NCBI RefSeq assembly: GCF_021462405.1
Contig: NZ_JAKEDU010000007.1
Coordinates: 56,401 to 120,400, forward strand
Reading direction: 5' to 3'
From: Thermus tengchongensis
GTDB lineage: Bacteria > Deinococcota > Deinococci > Deinococcales > Thermaceae
Length of the DNA: 64,000 bases
Numbering within the stretch: the first letter of the stretch is position 1; each line of letters starts with the position of its first letter. The notes beneath the pieces were generated by a model that had not been told where the DNA came from, did not search any database, and saw nothing but the letters and a program-made list of their open reading frames with translations. Shown here one piece after another: positions 17,311-27,758 of this stretch. Both the position numbers and the translations under genes were made by a program.

Positions 17311-18274
<964 letters not shown>

Positions 18275-18282
<8 letters not shown>

Positions 18283-18862
18283 CCTCGCCTCCTTTCTCCT
18301 CTCTCGCCTCCACGCCCAAGGCCCTCAGGATGAGGGTGGCATAGGCTTCTGAAAGTTCTTCCAAGGAAAGGGGCCCATCGGGCCGGTACCACTGGTAGGT
18401 CCAGTTCAGGGCGGAAAGGACAAAGAGGGTGGCCAGGCGGAGGTTATCCACCCGGAAAACCCCTTGTTCCATTCCCTCCTGGATCACCGCCTGGACGCCT
18501 TCCTCGTAGCGGCGCCTTAAGGCCTTGGCCTCCTCAAGAAGGGGAGGGGAGAGGTGTTTCCACTCGTGGAAGAACACCGTGGCCCGGGGCAGCTCCTGGG
18601 CGATGACCCCGAGGTGGCCCCGTACCAAGCCTTTCAGCTTGGCCACAGGATCGCCCTTAAGTCCCTCCAGAACTTTAAGGAAGCGCTCGGCGGCCTGGCG
18701 GACCACCTCGATGAGGAGCTCCTCCTTGGAGGTGATGTGGGCGTACAGGCTTCCCCCCTGGAGGTTCAAGTGCTTAGCCAGCTCCCGCATGCTGGTGGCG
18801 TGGTAGCCCCGCTGGCTGAAGAGGTGGCCTGCTATGGTGAGGATTTGCTCGCGCCGCTCCAT
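18275..18862 (-). CDS. paaR: TetR-family repressor of phenylacetate genes
   Basis: 195 aa. [20 protein letters not shown] and [20 protein letters not shown] form the N-terminal DNA-binding domain of a TetR protein; the rest is the helical ligand domain. It is the first gene of the paa operon. An exact match to CNAACGNNCGTTNG, the recalled T. thermophilus PaaR site, begins 3 nt upstream of its ATG, so it should repress itself and paaABCD(Z). Phenylacetyl-CoA is the reported inducer of the ortholog. There is no ribosome site; the leader is about 12 nt. Confidence 0.9.
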
Positions 18863-18864
18863 GG

Positions 18865-18878
18865 CTAACGGTCGTTTG
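18865..18878 (-). promoter_or_regulatory. PaaR operator, exact match CNAACGNNCGTTNG
   Basis: CTAACGGTCGTTTG on the plus strand satisfies every fixed base of the PaaR palindrome. An extended -10 (TGC-TACCCT, minus strand 18889-18881) lies immediately upstream of it relative to paaR, so the operator covers the predicted transcription start. Confidence 0.8.
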
Positions 18879-18941
18879 TTAGGGTAGCATACCCAGACGT
18901 AAGGGACAAGTGTCCCAAATCACCATGCGGGTGGGGCTCCG

Positions 18942-18950
18942 TGGTAAAGT
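18942..18950 (+). promoter_or_regulatory. Extended -10 (TGG-TAAAGT) for the AbrB-type antitoxin
   Basis: TAAAGT at 18945-18950 is preceded by TGG and ends 9 nt before the ATG at 18960. No ribosome site is present, so the mRNA has a very short leader or none. Confidence 0.5.
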
Positions 18951-18959
18951 GAAGCTGGG

Positions 18960-19205
18960 ATGGTAAAGAGTAGGGTGAGCAGTAAAGGACAGATCACTTT
19001 ACCCAAGCGAGTGCGGGAAATCCTGGGTGTGGGTCCGGGGGAGGAGGTGGCCTTTGAGGTAAGGGAAGGGGAGGTGGTGCTCCGGGCCCGCAAACGGGTA
19101 CCCCTGGAGGCCCTCCTGGGGCGGCTCCGGGGCCAGGTGGCCTACCCAGGGGAGGAGGAGGAGCGCAGGGCGCGGGAGGCGGCGTGGAGCCCAAGGGACC
19201 CCTGA
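18960..19205 (+). CDS. AbrB/MazE-type (SpoVT-AbrB) antitoxin
   Basis: 81 aa. VSSKGQITLPKRVREILGV and GEEVAFEVREGEVVLRA form the swapped-hairpin SpoVT-AbrB DNA-binding domain in residues 1-45. The remaining tail is charged and would contact the toxin. Its last 22 bases overlap the PIN-domain gene, the usual arrangement of a VapBC-like module. Autorepression is expected. Confidence 0.82.
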   Translation: MVKSRVSSKGQITLPKRVREILGVGPGEEVAFEVREGEVVLRARKRVPLEALLGRLRGQVAYPGEEEERRAREAAWSPRDP

Positions 19206-19606
19206 AGCGCTACTGGGCGGACACGAGCCTTCTCCTGCGCCTCCTCACCGGGGAACCTCCCCACCTGGCGGAGAAGGCCCTTTCGGTCTTCGCGGGGGCG
19301 GAGGGCGGGGCTTACCGCCTCCTGGTTCACCCCCTGGTGGTGGCGGAGGCCTTCTATACCTTGGTTTCCTTCTACCGGGTTCCCAAGGCAGAGGCGGCCC
19401 AGGCCCTCTGGGCGCTTTTGGACCGGGAGGGGGTGGAGGTGGTGGAAGGAGAGGCTTGCCGCCTGGCCTTGGAGGAGGCGGGGCGCGGGTCCCTAAGCTT
19501 CGTGGACGCTTTTCTCCTGAACCGGGCGGGCCTCGAGGGCCTAGCCACCTTGGACCGGGCCCTAGCCCGCCGGGCGCAAGGGGTGCTGCCCCAGGATCCT
19601 TCTTGA
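19184..19606 (+). CDS. PIN-domain ribonuclease toxin (VapC-like), second copy
   Basis: 140 aa, GTG start. Acidic residues are D13 in RYWADTSLLLRLL, E55 in VVAEAFYTL, D108 in SLSFVDAFLLNRA and D124 in ATLDRALAR, so the RNase centre looks complete. It is not closely similar to the PIN protein at 9.8 kb. It ends 20 nt from the convergent recombinase gene. Confidence 0.83.
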   Translation: MEPKGPLKRYWADTSLLLRLLTGEPPHLAEKALSVFAGAEGGAYRLLVHPLVVAEAFYTLVSFYRVPKAEAAQALWALLDREGVEVVEGEACRLALEEAGRGSLSFVDAFLLNRAGLEGLATLDRALARRAQGVLPQDPS

Positions 19607-19626
19607 AGCTCCCACAGGATGCCGTT

Positions 19627-20553
19627 TCAGAGTTCGGGGAGCCTCGAGGCCGCCTCCTTAAGCCTTTCCCGCGAGGCGTGCAGGTAGATCTGGGTGGTGG
19701 CGATGGACTCGTGGCCCAGGAGGTCCTTCACGGCATCCAGCTCCACGCCGTTTTCCACCAGCAAGGTGGCGTAGGCGTGGCGGAGCTTGTGGGGGGTGAA
19801 GCGGCGGGGGTCCAGGCCCGCCCTCAGGGCCGCCTCCCGGAACTGGGCTTCCACGTACCGGGCAGAGGGCACCCGCCCCCGGCGCTTCCCCTGGAGGAAA
19901 GTGAAAACTGGCACATTCCCCTGGGGCGGGCCCAGCTCCCGGAGCGCCTCCCGGGCGGTCTTGGAAAGGGGCACCAGCCGCTCCTTATTGCCCTTGCCCA
20001 CCACCCGTACCGCCACGGGAGCGCCCTTTTCCAGAACCAGGTTGCGGCCTTTCAGGGAAAGGGCCTCGGAGATGCGCAGGCCCGTGCCGTAAAGAAAGCG
20101 GGCCAAGGCGCTCAGCATTTTGGCTTCCTTGGCGTCCTGGAAGGCCTCGAGGAAGCGCCGGAGTTCCTCGGGGCTCGGGTGCAGGGGAAGCCTCCGGCCC
20201 GCCTTGGGGCGGCCGATGCCCTCGGTGGGGTCTTCTACCGCCTCGCCCCGCACCTGGGCCAGGTAGCGGTAGTAGCTCCTCAGGGCGGCCAAAAAGCCCT
20301 GAACCCGCCGGGCTGCCCAGCGCTCCTGGAGCAAGAGGGTCCGGACCGCCTCGGGGCCCGGCGGGAGGGAGTGGGCTTGTAGGAAGCGGAACCAGAAGGC
20401 CAGGTCCTGGAGGTAGCGCCGCACTCCCCGGGGGGAGTAGCCCCGCTCCAAAAGGAGGTACTCCGCATAGGGGGCCAGGTCCTCGAGGGCCCTATCGGGC
20501 TTTTTAATGCCGAGGCTTTTCCAAATAGCGGACTGAGGGCGGTCTGGGCTCAC
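19627..20553 (-). CDS. Tyrosine recombinase, XerC/XerD-like
   Basis: About 308 aa. The N-terminal SAM-like core-binding domain (APYAEYLLLERGYSPRGVRR) is followed by the catalytic domain with Arg in FLYGTGLRISEAL, Lys in VVGKGNKERLVPL, HKLRHAYATLLVENG, and LGHESIATTQIYLH carrying the last His and the Tyr nucleophile. Length and order match Xer proteins that resolve chromosome dimers. No integrase-type extra domain, attachment site or phage gene is nearby. The GTG at 20553 is chosen because a perfect TATAAT ends 6 nt before it; the upstream ATG (20568) precedes that box and would be untranscribed. Confidence 0.85.
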   Translation of the reverse strand: MSPDRPQSAIWKSLGIKKPDRALEDLAPYAEYLLLERGYSPRGVRRYLQDLAFWFRFLQAHSLPPGPEAVRTLLLQERWAARRVQGFLAALRSYYRYLAQVRGEAVEDPTEGIGRPKAGRRLPLHPSPEELRRFLEAFQDAKEAKMLSALARFLYGTGLRISEALSLKGRNLVLEKGAPVAVRVVGKGNKERLVPLSKTAREALRELGPPQGNVPVFTFLQGKRRGRVPSARYVEAQFREAALRAGLDPRRFTPHKLRHAYATLLVENGVELDAVKDLLGHESIATTQIYLHASRERLKEAASRLPEL

Positions 20554-20559
20554 GGGGGC

Positions 20560-20565
20560 ATTATA
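20560..20565 (-). promoter_or_regulatory. TATAAT -10 for the recombinase
   Basis: A perfect TATAAT on the minus strand lies directly after the ATG at 20568 and 6 nt before the in-frame GTG at 20553, supporting a leaderless GTG start. Confidence 0.55.
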
Positions 20566-20589
20566 CATGCGCGAAATGTACCTTTCGCG

Positions 20590-20851
20590 AACACAAGGGG
20601 GCAGTTACCCCGGGGTTACGGTGGCTGCCCTGGCCGGGGCGGCCCTTTACGGCTGCCTCGAGGGCGAGGAGGCGAAGGCAAGGCTACATCGATCCGGTGA
20701 TCAGTTTCCCGGTAATGCTAGGGGTCCTCCTCGAGGCTTTCTCGGGGCCAAAATCCTTCCGGTGAGCCCCACCCCTAGGCTCCGTCTCGTCTTTGCCCTG
20801 GTGATCGCCTTCCTGGGGGTCCAGATGGTGGCTCAGGGGGCGGGCGGATGA
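20590..20851 (+). pseudogene. TauE/SafE permease remnant, C-terminal part
   Basis: Two reading frames must be joined to recover a TauE/SafE C-terminus. One frame gives YIDPVISFPVMLGVLLEAFS around 20690-20755. The next gives GAKILPVSPTPRLRLVFAL and IAFLGVQMVAQG up to 20851. The N-terminal half of the permease is absent because the recombinase promoter lies there. An intact paralog is present at 40.0 kb. Confidence 0.7.
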
Positions 20852-21083
20852 AACGGATGGACCTCCGGATTTCTTGGACCCTGCGGGTAGGAGTCTTGCT
20901 CTCCGCTTATGGTCCTCCTCGGCGGGCTTGGGTATCTGGCGGCCCACGGGGGTACCCCGGCAGGGGTGGGTCCCTCGAGCCCGGGTTGCCCTTTCCGTTT
21001 TTCTCTTCCTAGAAGAGAAGGACTACGGCTTTGCCCTCATCACCCTCTGGGTGCTCCTCATCCTCCTGGCGAGCCTCTTATGA
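20848..21083 (+). pseudogene. DUF1634-family membrane protein, frameshifted
   Basis: Overlaps the end of the TauE remnant by 4 nt, the usual order of intact TauE-DUF1634 pairs. RISWTLRVGVLLSA is in one frame, VLLGGLGYLAAHGG in the next (shift near 20908), and ALSVFLFLEEKDYGFALITL with LWVLLILLASLL in the third. At least two frameshifts separate the three transmembrane blocks, and a loop between the second and third looks shortened. Confidence 0.7.
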
Positions 21084-21094
21084 TGGCTCTAACC

Positions 21095-22678
<1,584 letters not shown>

Positions 22679-22685
22679 GGGGCTT

Positions 22686-22691
22686 ACTGTA
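22686..22691 (-). promoter_or_regulatory. -10 box TACAGT for the gamma-glutamyltransferase gene
   Basis: On the minus strand TACAGT ends 7 nt before the ATG at 22678, with no ribosome site between. Confidence 0.5.
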
Positions 22692-22766
22692 CAGCGGCCT
22701 TGGGCCTGTAGTTATGTGCTAAGCTTCACGATTAAAGTGCTTGTGCTTTCCGTCTTTCCTTTGCCG

Positions 22767-23858
22767 TTAGGAAAACTCCCGTTCCAACTCCCTAAGCCGC
22801 TCGGCGATCCCCGTGTACTCCAGCTCCTCCATGGGCAGCATGGCCGGGCCGTAAAAGCCCTGGCGGCGCATCTCCTGGGCCTTCTCCACCACCCTAGCCC
22901 GCACCGCATCCCAGACGGGGTCCCCAAAGAGATCCACAGGCTCGGAGAGCCTTCCCTCCCTGAGGGAAAAGACAAGCCCGCACACCATGGGCACGCAGAA
23001 AAAGCTGGAGGCAGGGGTGTTGGCCTTGACCGGCATGAGGGGCAGATGGTGGCTTCCCCGGGTGTCCCCCGCCACAAAGGGGGCCAGGGCAAAGGGGGGG
23101 CCGAACTCCTCCGTGGCGGGGAAGATCTTCTGGGTGCGAACGATAGCCACGGGATCGTCCTTACCCACGTAGCGCCCGGCGATGTTGCGCAAGCGGGTGG
23201 TGCTCACCACCGCGGCGATCTCCCCGTAGCGCCGGGACCAGATGGACTCTATCCCAAAGCGGTGGGAATCCCGGAGCAAAGCGGCGATGTCATAGAGCCT
23301 TTCCGGGGCGTCCAGCTCAATGTAGCTATCCCTCTCTGTCTGGGCCAGGTCCATGATGCGGAAGCGGAAACCCGGGCGCAACTCCGAGGAGAGCAGGAGG
23401 CCCGAAGAGTACATGGGATCGGCAAAGGCCAGGTAAAGGGGCAGGTTGAAGGCCCCGGGCTCGGTCTTATCGGCGGCCAGAACCATGAAGGGCTCGGCGG
23501 GGCGTTCCTCAAACTCCATCTCCGCCACCTGGGGCCCCAGGCCGTGGAGGTTACCGGTGAAGGCGTCCTTCAAAAGGTCCTGTCCCGCTCCATAAAGCCC
23601 CTCCTCCTTGGCCACCTGGGTACCTTCCCGGAAGGCCTTCCACGCTAGCTCGTGGATGGAGGGGTGCCGAACCCCGTGGGTGTGCGAGAGGAGGAGGACG
23701 ATATCGTCCCCGATATGAAACACATGGGCATCCTGAAGGAGGCGGCCCACCTCCTCCCGCACCACCTCCTCTACCCTGGCCAGGACCCTGCGGCTCGGTA
23801 GGGTGTGGCCTCCCACGGAACCAATGTCGGCCTTGAGGACGCTGAGCGTGACCTTCAT
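22767..23858 (-). CDS. fbp: Archaeal-type (class V) fructose-1,6-bisphosphatase, possibly bifunctional with aldolase
   Basis: 363 aa. KVTLSVLKADIGSVGGHTLPS at the N-terminus, HIGDDIVLLLSHTHG, and VLAADKTEPGAFNLPLYLAF with its Asp/Lys/Glu metal ligands identify the FBPA/P family, in which one Mg-dependent active site can act as aldolase and phosphatase for gluconeogenesis. The late YIELDAPERLYDIAALL and SSFFCVPMVCG also fit. The start at 23858 has AGGAGGGG upstream; an in-frame ATG at 23975 would add 39 unlikely residues and overlap the pfmR promoter. Divergent from pfmR across 164 bp. Confidence 0.92.
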   Translation of the reverse strand: MKVTLSVLKADIGSVGGHTLPSRRVLARVEEVVREEVGRLLQDAHVFHIGDDIVLLLSHTHGVRHPSIHELAWKAFREGTQVAKEEGLYGAGQDLLKDAFTGNLHGLGPQVAEMEFEERPAEPFMVLAADKTEPGAFNLPLYLAFADPMYSSGLLLSSELRPGFRFRIMDLAQTERDSYIELDAPERLYDIAALLRDSHRFGIESIWSRRYGEIAAVVSTTRLRNIAGRYVGKDDPVAIVRTQKIFPATEEFGPPFALAPFVAGDTRGSHHLPLMPVKANTPASSFFCVPMVCGLVFSLREGRLSEPVDLFGDPVWDAVRARVVEKAQEMRRQGFYGPAMLPMEELEYTGIAERLRELEREFS

Positions 23859-23968
23859 AAGCCCCTCCTTTCGTTTCCATCCTTCCACGCTAATGGGCAC
23901 TTTGGCAAGCCTGCTTCCGCCACGAGGCAGGAAAAGCTTGGAAACGTGGATGGAAGCCAGCGGGGATC

Positions 23969-23997
23969 TTGACACCCCACCCGCCCAGGGATAAAGT
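23969..23997 (+). promoter_or_regulatory. pfmR operon promoter, TTGACA-17-TAAAGT
   Basis: A perfect TTGACA (23969-23974) and TAAAGT (23992-23997) are separated by 17 nt. Initiation is expected near 24004, within the operator that follows. Confidence 0.75.
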
Positions 23998-24002
23998 GGA
24001 CT

Positions 24003-24018
24003 TACCGACCGGTCGGTG
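24003..24018 (+). promoter_or_regulatory. PfmR operator, exact consensus
   Basis: TACCGACCGGTCGGTG matches every fixed base of TACCGACCGNTNGGTN, and ACCGACCGGTCGGT (24004-24017) is a perfect 14-bp palindrome. It lies between the -10 box and the pfmR ATG, consistent with autorepression of the whole operon. Confidence 0.82.
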
Positions 24019-24022
24019 AGCT

Positions 24023-24598
24023 ATGGTGACCACCACGAAGGACCGCATCCTGGAGGAAGCCGCAAGGCTCTTCACGCAAAAAGGCTACGAGGCCACCAGC
24101 GTCCAGGACCTGGCCGAGGCCCTGGGGCTTTCCAAGGCCGCCCTCTACCACCACTTTCGCAGCAAGGAGGAGATCCTCTACGAGGTGAGCCTCCTGGCCC
24201 TGCGGGGCCTGGTGGAAGCCGGGGAAAGGGCCCTCGGGGAGCCCGACCCCAAAAGGGCCCTCCTCGCCTTCATGCAGGGCCACGCCCGCTTCTTTGAGGA
24301 GAACTACCCCTTCTTCGTCACCATGCTCCAGGGCATCCAAAGCCTCTCCCCCGAGCGGCGGGCCCAGACGGTGGCCCTGCGCGACCGGCACGAGGGCAAC
24401 CTGCGCCGGATCCTGCGCTGGGGAATGGAGGAAGGGGCCTTCCGCCAGGTGGACGTGGCCCTGGCCGGACGGGCCATCCTCTCCATGCTCAACTGGATGA
24501 TCCGCTGGTTCCGCCCGGGAGGACCATTGCGGGCCGAGGAGGTGGCTCGGTTCTACTTTGAGCTTGTCCTAAAGGGGTTAGAAGATGGACGTTCCTGA
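24023..24598 (+). CDS. pfmR: TetR-family regulator of fatty-acid metabolism
   Basis: 191 aa. ILEEAARLFTQKGYEATSVQ and EALGLSKAALYHHFRSKEE are the TetR helix-turn-helix; residues 60-191 form the ligand-binding helices. It heads an operon of acyl-CoA enzymes and carries its own operator, as reported for T. thermophilus PfmR, which also acts on phenylacetate and fatty-acid genes. The ATG is 4 nt after the operator. Its end overlaps the acyl-CoA dehydrogenase start by 14 nt. The symbol rests on operator match and gene context. Confidence 0.86.
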   Translation: MVTTTKDRILEEAARLFTQKGYEATSVQDLAEALGLSKAALYHHFRSKEEILYEVSLLALRGLVEAGERALGEPDPKRALLAFMQGHARFFEENYPFFVTMLQGIQSLSPERRAQTVALRDRHEGNLRRILRWGMEEGAFRQVDVALAGRAILSMLNWMIRWFRPGGPLRAEEVARFYFELVLKGLEDGRS

Positions 24599-25721
24599 AC
24601 ACAAGGAAATCCGTCAGCTGGCCCGGCGCTTCCTGGAAGAGGCAGGCCCCGCCTTGGCGGAATACGAGGCGAGGGAAGCCTTCCCTTGGCCCCTGGTGCG
24701 GCGCATGGGGGAGCTGGGCTTCCTGGGGGTCTTCGTGCCCGAAGAGCTCGGGGGAGCCGGGTTGGACTTCTGGGCCTACATCGCCCTCCTGGAGGAGCTG
24801 GGAGGCTACGCCTCCTTACGCTCCATCCTCTCCGTGCAACAAAGCCTGGTCCTCACCCCTCTCTTGGCCTACGGTACCCAGGACCAGAAGGAACGGTATG
24901 TGCCCAGGTTAGCGCGGGGAGAGGTCCTTGGCGCCTACGGGCTCACGGAGCCCGAGGCCGGGTCGGACGCGGGAAGCCTACGGACCCGGGCCTACCGGGA
25001 CGGGGACCACTATGTGCTGGAAGGGCAGAAGACCTTCATCTCCCACGCCAACGTGGCGGAGGTCTTTCTCATTTTTGCTAAAACCGACCCCGAAAAGGGC
25101 AATAAGGGCATCACCGCCTTTTTGGTGGAGCGGAAAGACGGCGTGCGCACCACCCCCCTCAAGGGCAAGCTGGGCCTGAAGGCGGCGGATACGGGGATGG
25201 TCTTCCTGGAAGGGGTGCGGGTGCCCCAGGACCGGGTTCTGGGGAAGGAAGGGGAGGGCTTCAAAATCGCCATGGCCACCCTGGACACGGGGCGCATCTC
25301 CCTAGCGGCAGGAGCGGTGGGGCTGATGCAACGGGCCTTGGACCTGTCCCTAGGCTACGCCAAGGAAAGGCACCAGTTCGGACGGCCCATCGCCAGCTTC
25401 CAGCTGGTCCAGGCCCACCTGGCCCAGATGAAGCTGGACCTGGAAGCCAGCCGCCTCCTCACCTACCAGGCGGTGGCCAAGAAGCTACGGGGGGAGAGGT
25501 ACACCTTGGAGGCAAGCATGGCCAAGCTCTTCGCCTCCGAGGCCGCCAACCGCGTGGCCTACCGGGCCATCCAGGTCCACGGGGGCTATGGCTTTTTCGA
25601 AGAGTATGAGGTGGCAAGGCTCTATCGGGACGCCCGCATCCTCACCCTCTACGAGGGCACGAGCGAGATCCAAAGGCTGGTGATCGGGGCCCACCTCACG
25701 GGGGTAAGGGCCTTCAGCTAA
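24585..25721 (+). CDS. Acyl-CoA dehydrogenase
   Basis: 378 aa, the standard length for the short/medium-chain type. FAD enzyme of the first beta-oxidation step, passing electrons to ETF. AYGLTEPEAGSDAGSLRTRA and FISHANVAEVFLIFAKTDPE are FAD-domain motifs, and RHQFGRPIASFQLVQAHLAQ is the C-domain motif. YRDARILTLYEGTSEIQRL near residue 365 carries the catalytic Glu. It is distinct from the longer AidB-like protein at 2-3.6 kb. It is translationally coupled to pfmR by a 14-nt overlap, so it responds directly to the PfmR operator. Confidence 0.93.
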   Translation: MDVPEHKEIRQLARRFLEEAGPALAEYEAREAFPWPLVRRMGELGFLGVFVPEELGGAGLDFWAYIALLEELGGYASLRSILSVQQSLVLTPLLAYGTQDQKERYVPRLARGEVLGAYGLTEPEAGSDAGSLRTRAYRDGDHYVLEGQKTFISHANVAEVFLIFAKTDPEKGNKGITAFLVERKDGVRTTPLKGKLGLKAADTGMVFLEGVRVPQDRVLGKEGEGFKIAMATLDTGRISLAAGAVGLMQRALDLSLGYAKERHQFGRPIASFQLVQAHLAQMKLDLEASRLLTYQAVAKKLRGERYTLEASMAKLFASEAANRVAYRAIQVHGGYGFFEEYEVARLYRDARILTLYEGTSEIQRLVIGAHLTGVRAFS

Positions 25722-25734
25722 GGAGGTGAACGGC

Positions 25735-26988
25735 ATGCAAGGCGCGAGCAGGTGGCTTTGGGCGGTAGGCCTTATCCTCCTGTCCCTGGCTTGGGCCCAA
25801 GTGCGGGAAGGGCTGGACCTCGGCGCTCTCAACGCCTTCAAGGCCCGCTTGGAGGGCGAGGTGGCCCAAGGAAGGCTTCCTGGAGCCGTGTTTCTGGTGG
25901 CACGGCACGGGCAAGTGGTCTATCACGAGGCCGTGGGCTACCTCGATCCCCAGACCCGCAGCCCCATGACCCGGGAGGCCATTTTTCGCATATATTCCAT
26001 GACCAAACCCCTGACCTCAGCCTTGGCTCTAGCCTTGGCTGAAGAGGGGCGGCTCAGCCTCACTGATCCCATCCCCCTTTACCTTCCGGAGTTCCGCGAG
26101 GCGAAGGTAGGGGTGGAAAAACCAGGGCCAGGCGGTCAGCCTACCTTGGAACTCGTACCCGCTTCCCGTCCCATCACCGTCTACGACCTCCTCCGCCACA
26201 CCTCGGGGATCACTTACGGCATCTTCTTTGACTCCCTGGTGAAGCAGGAGTACCGCAGGATGGGGGCCGACGCGGTGGACCAGACCCCAGAGGAATTTCT
26301 GGGCAAGCTGTCGCGCCTTCCCCTCCAGTTCCAGCCGGGCACGATCTGGGAGTACGGCAACTCCACCGACCTCCTGGGTCACCTCATGGAGCGCCTGACA
26401 GGCAAGAGCCTGGCGCAGCTTCTAGAGGAAAGGATCTTCAAACCCTTGGGCATGGCAGACGCGGGTTTCCTCGTGCCCCAGGAAAAGCAAAGTCGGATCG
26501 CGGAACCCTTTGCCATCGACCCCTTCACTAGGCAACCCACGCCTCCAGCCCTGGACGTGCGCCGATCCCCAAAGCGCCACTCGGGGGGTGCGGGCGCCGT
26601 GGCTACTGCCCTAGACTACTACCGCTTCCTGCAAGCCCTCCTCAACGGGGGAGAGCTGGGAGGAAGGCGCATTCTTTCCCCTAAAAGCGTCGCCCTGATG
26701 ACCCAGGACCACCTGGGCCCCCTGTACCTGCCCTCCTTGCAACGGGGTGCACCCTACCTTCCCGGACCGGGGTACGGGTTCGGCCTCGGGGTGGCGGTGC
26801 GCCTGGCCGATGGCGGAAGCCCCCTCCCCGGAACCGCTGGCGATTATTACTGGGGAGGCCTTTTCGGAACATACTTCTTCGTGGACCCCAAAGAGAAGCT
26901 CATCGGGGTTTGGATGATGCAGAATCCAGGCGGGCGCACCTACTACGCCCAGCTCTTCCGGAGCGCCGTCTACGCCAGCCTTCGCTGA
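25735..26988 (+). CDS. Secreted beta-lactamase-fold serine hydrolase (class C/esterase type)
   Basis: 417 aa. An N-terminal signal peptide (LWAVGLILLSLAWAQ, cleavage probably after AWA) targets it across the membrane. The serine-hydrolase motifs are YSMTKPLTSALA (SXXK, nucleophile Ser near residue 87) and WEYGNSTDLLG (YXN). HSGGAGAVATALDYYRF and a late GDYYWGGLFGTYFFVDP also fit the EstB/class C family. Substrates range from esters to D-peptides and are not predictable. The ATG follows AAGGAGGTGA, and the GTG at 25726 lies inside that ribosome site. The TGATG overlap with the next gene keeps it within the fatty-acid operon, so a role in releasing fatty acyl substrates outside the cell is plausible but unproven. 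Confidence 0.85.
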   Translation: MQGASRWLWAVGLILLSLAWAQVREGLDLGALNAFKARLEGEVAQGRLPGAVFLVARHGQVVYHEAVGYLDPQTRSPMTREAIFRIYSMTKPLTSALALALAEEGRLSLTDPIPLYLPEFREAKVGVEKPGPGGQPTLELVPASRPITVYDLLRHTSGITYGIFFDSLVKQEYRRMGADAVDQTPEEFLGKLSRLPLQFQPGTIWEYGNSTDLLGHLMERLTGKSLAQLLEERIFKPLGMADAGFLVPQEKQSRIAEPFAIDPFTRQPTPPALDVRRSPKRHSGGAGAVATALDYYRFLQALLNGGELGGRRILSPKSVALMTQDHLGPLYLPSLQRGAPYLPGPGYGFGLGVAVRLADGGSPLPGTAGDYYWGGLFGTYFFVDPKEKLIGVWMMQNPGGRTYYAQLFRSAVYASLR

Positions 26989-27758
26989 TGGGAAGGCTAG
27001 AGGGCAAGACCATCTTGGTGACGGGAGCGGCCCACGGCATCGGCCGGGCGGCCCTGGAGGTTTTCGCCCGGGAAGGGGCTAGGCTGGTGGCGGTGGATTG
27101 GGAAGAGGAAGCCCTCTCGGAAGCGGTGGCCGTCCTCGAAAGCGAAGCTTTGGCCGTGCCCGCGGACGTGGCCGATCCCGAGGGGGTGGAGAGGGCTTTT
27201 GGGGAGGCCTTGGAGGAGTTCGGGGCGCTCCACGGGGTGGCCCACTTCGCCGGCATCGCCCATGCGGCTCTTTCCTGGAATATCTCCCTATTCGACTGGG
27301 AGCGGATCCTGCGGGTCAACCTCACAGGGAGCTTCCTGATAGGCAAAAAGGCGGGGGAGATCATGCGGGGAGGGGGCCTGGTCCTCACCGGCTCGGTGGC
27401 GGCCCTGGGGGCCTTTGGCCTCGCCCACTACGCCGCCAGTAAGGCCGCCCTCTTGGGCCTTACCCGGACCCTAGCCCTGGAGCTTGCCCCCAAGGGCATC
27501 CGGGTGAACCTCCTGGTGCCGGGCCTCATCGAAACCCGGATGACCGCGGGCCTGCCCGCCTGGTCCCGGGACCAGGAAATCGAGGCCTCCCCTCTCAAGC
27601 GGGCCGGGCGCCCGGAGGAGGTGGCCTACTCGGCCCTTTTCCTCCTTTCAGATGAGGCCAGCTTTATCACCGGCCAGGCCCTCTACGTGGATGGGGGGCG
27701 GTCCCTCGTGGGGCCGGGGGGCCTGCCCCCAGGGTTCGGAAGGAAGGAGGTGGCATGA
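26988..27758 (+). CDS. Short-chain dehydrogenase/reductase
   Basis: 256 aa Rossmann-fold enzyme. TILVTGAAHGIGRAALEVF is the cofactor loop and ADVADPEG and HFAGIAHAAL follow. The catalytic Ser is in VLTGSVAALGAFG and YAASK holds the Tyr and Lys. The Asp in AVDWEEEA after beta-2 favours NAD(H). In this operon it is a candidate 3-hydroxyacyl-CoA dehydrogenase, although FabG-like action cannot be excluded. The ATG shares an A with the TGA of the preceding gene; the longer in-frame extension to 26910 is spurious. Its stop overlaps the MaoC start by 4 nt. Confidence 0.88.
   Translation: MGRLEGKTILVTGAAHGIGRAALEVFAREGARLVAVDWEEEALSEAVAVLESEALAVPADVADPEGVERAFGEALEEFGALHGVAHFAGIAHAALSWNISLFDWERILRVNLTGSFLIGKKAGEIMRGGGLVLTGSVAALGAFGLAHYAASKAALLGLTRTLALELAPKGIRVNLLVPGLIETRMTAGLPAWSRDQEIEASPLKRAGRPEEVAYSALFLLSDEASFITGQALYVDGGRSLVGPGGLPPGFGRKEVA

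Noticed and set aside
18903..18916. GGGACAAGTGTCCC inverted repeat between paaR and the AbrB-type antitoxin gene as an operator
   Set aside because: It lies upstream of both -10 boxes with no known matching consensus and occurs once; insufficient to call a site.
19627..20553. Phage or integrative-element integrase with attachment site
   Set aside because: No tRNA, direct repeat, phage or conjugation gene is near; size and motifs fit a Xer-type housekeeping recombinase.
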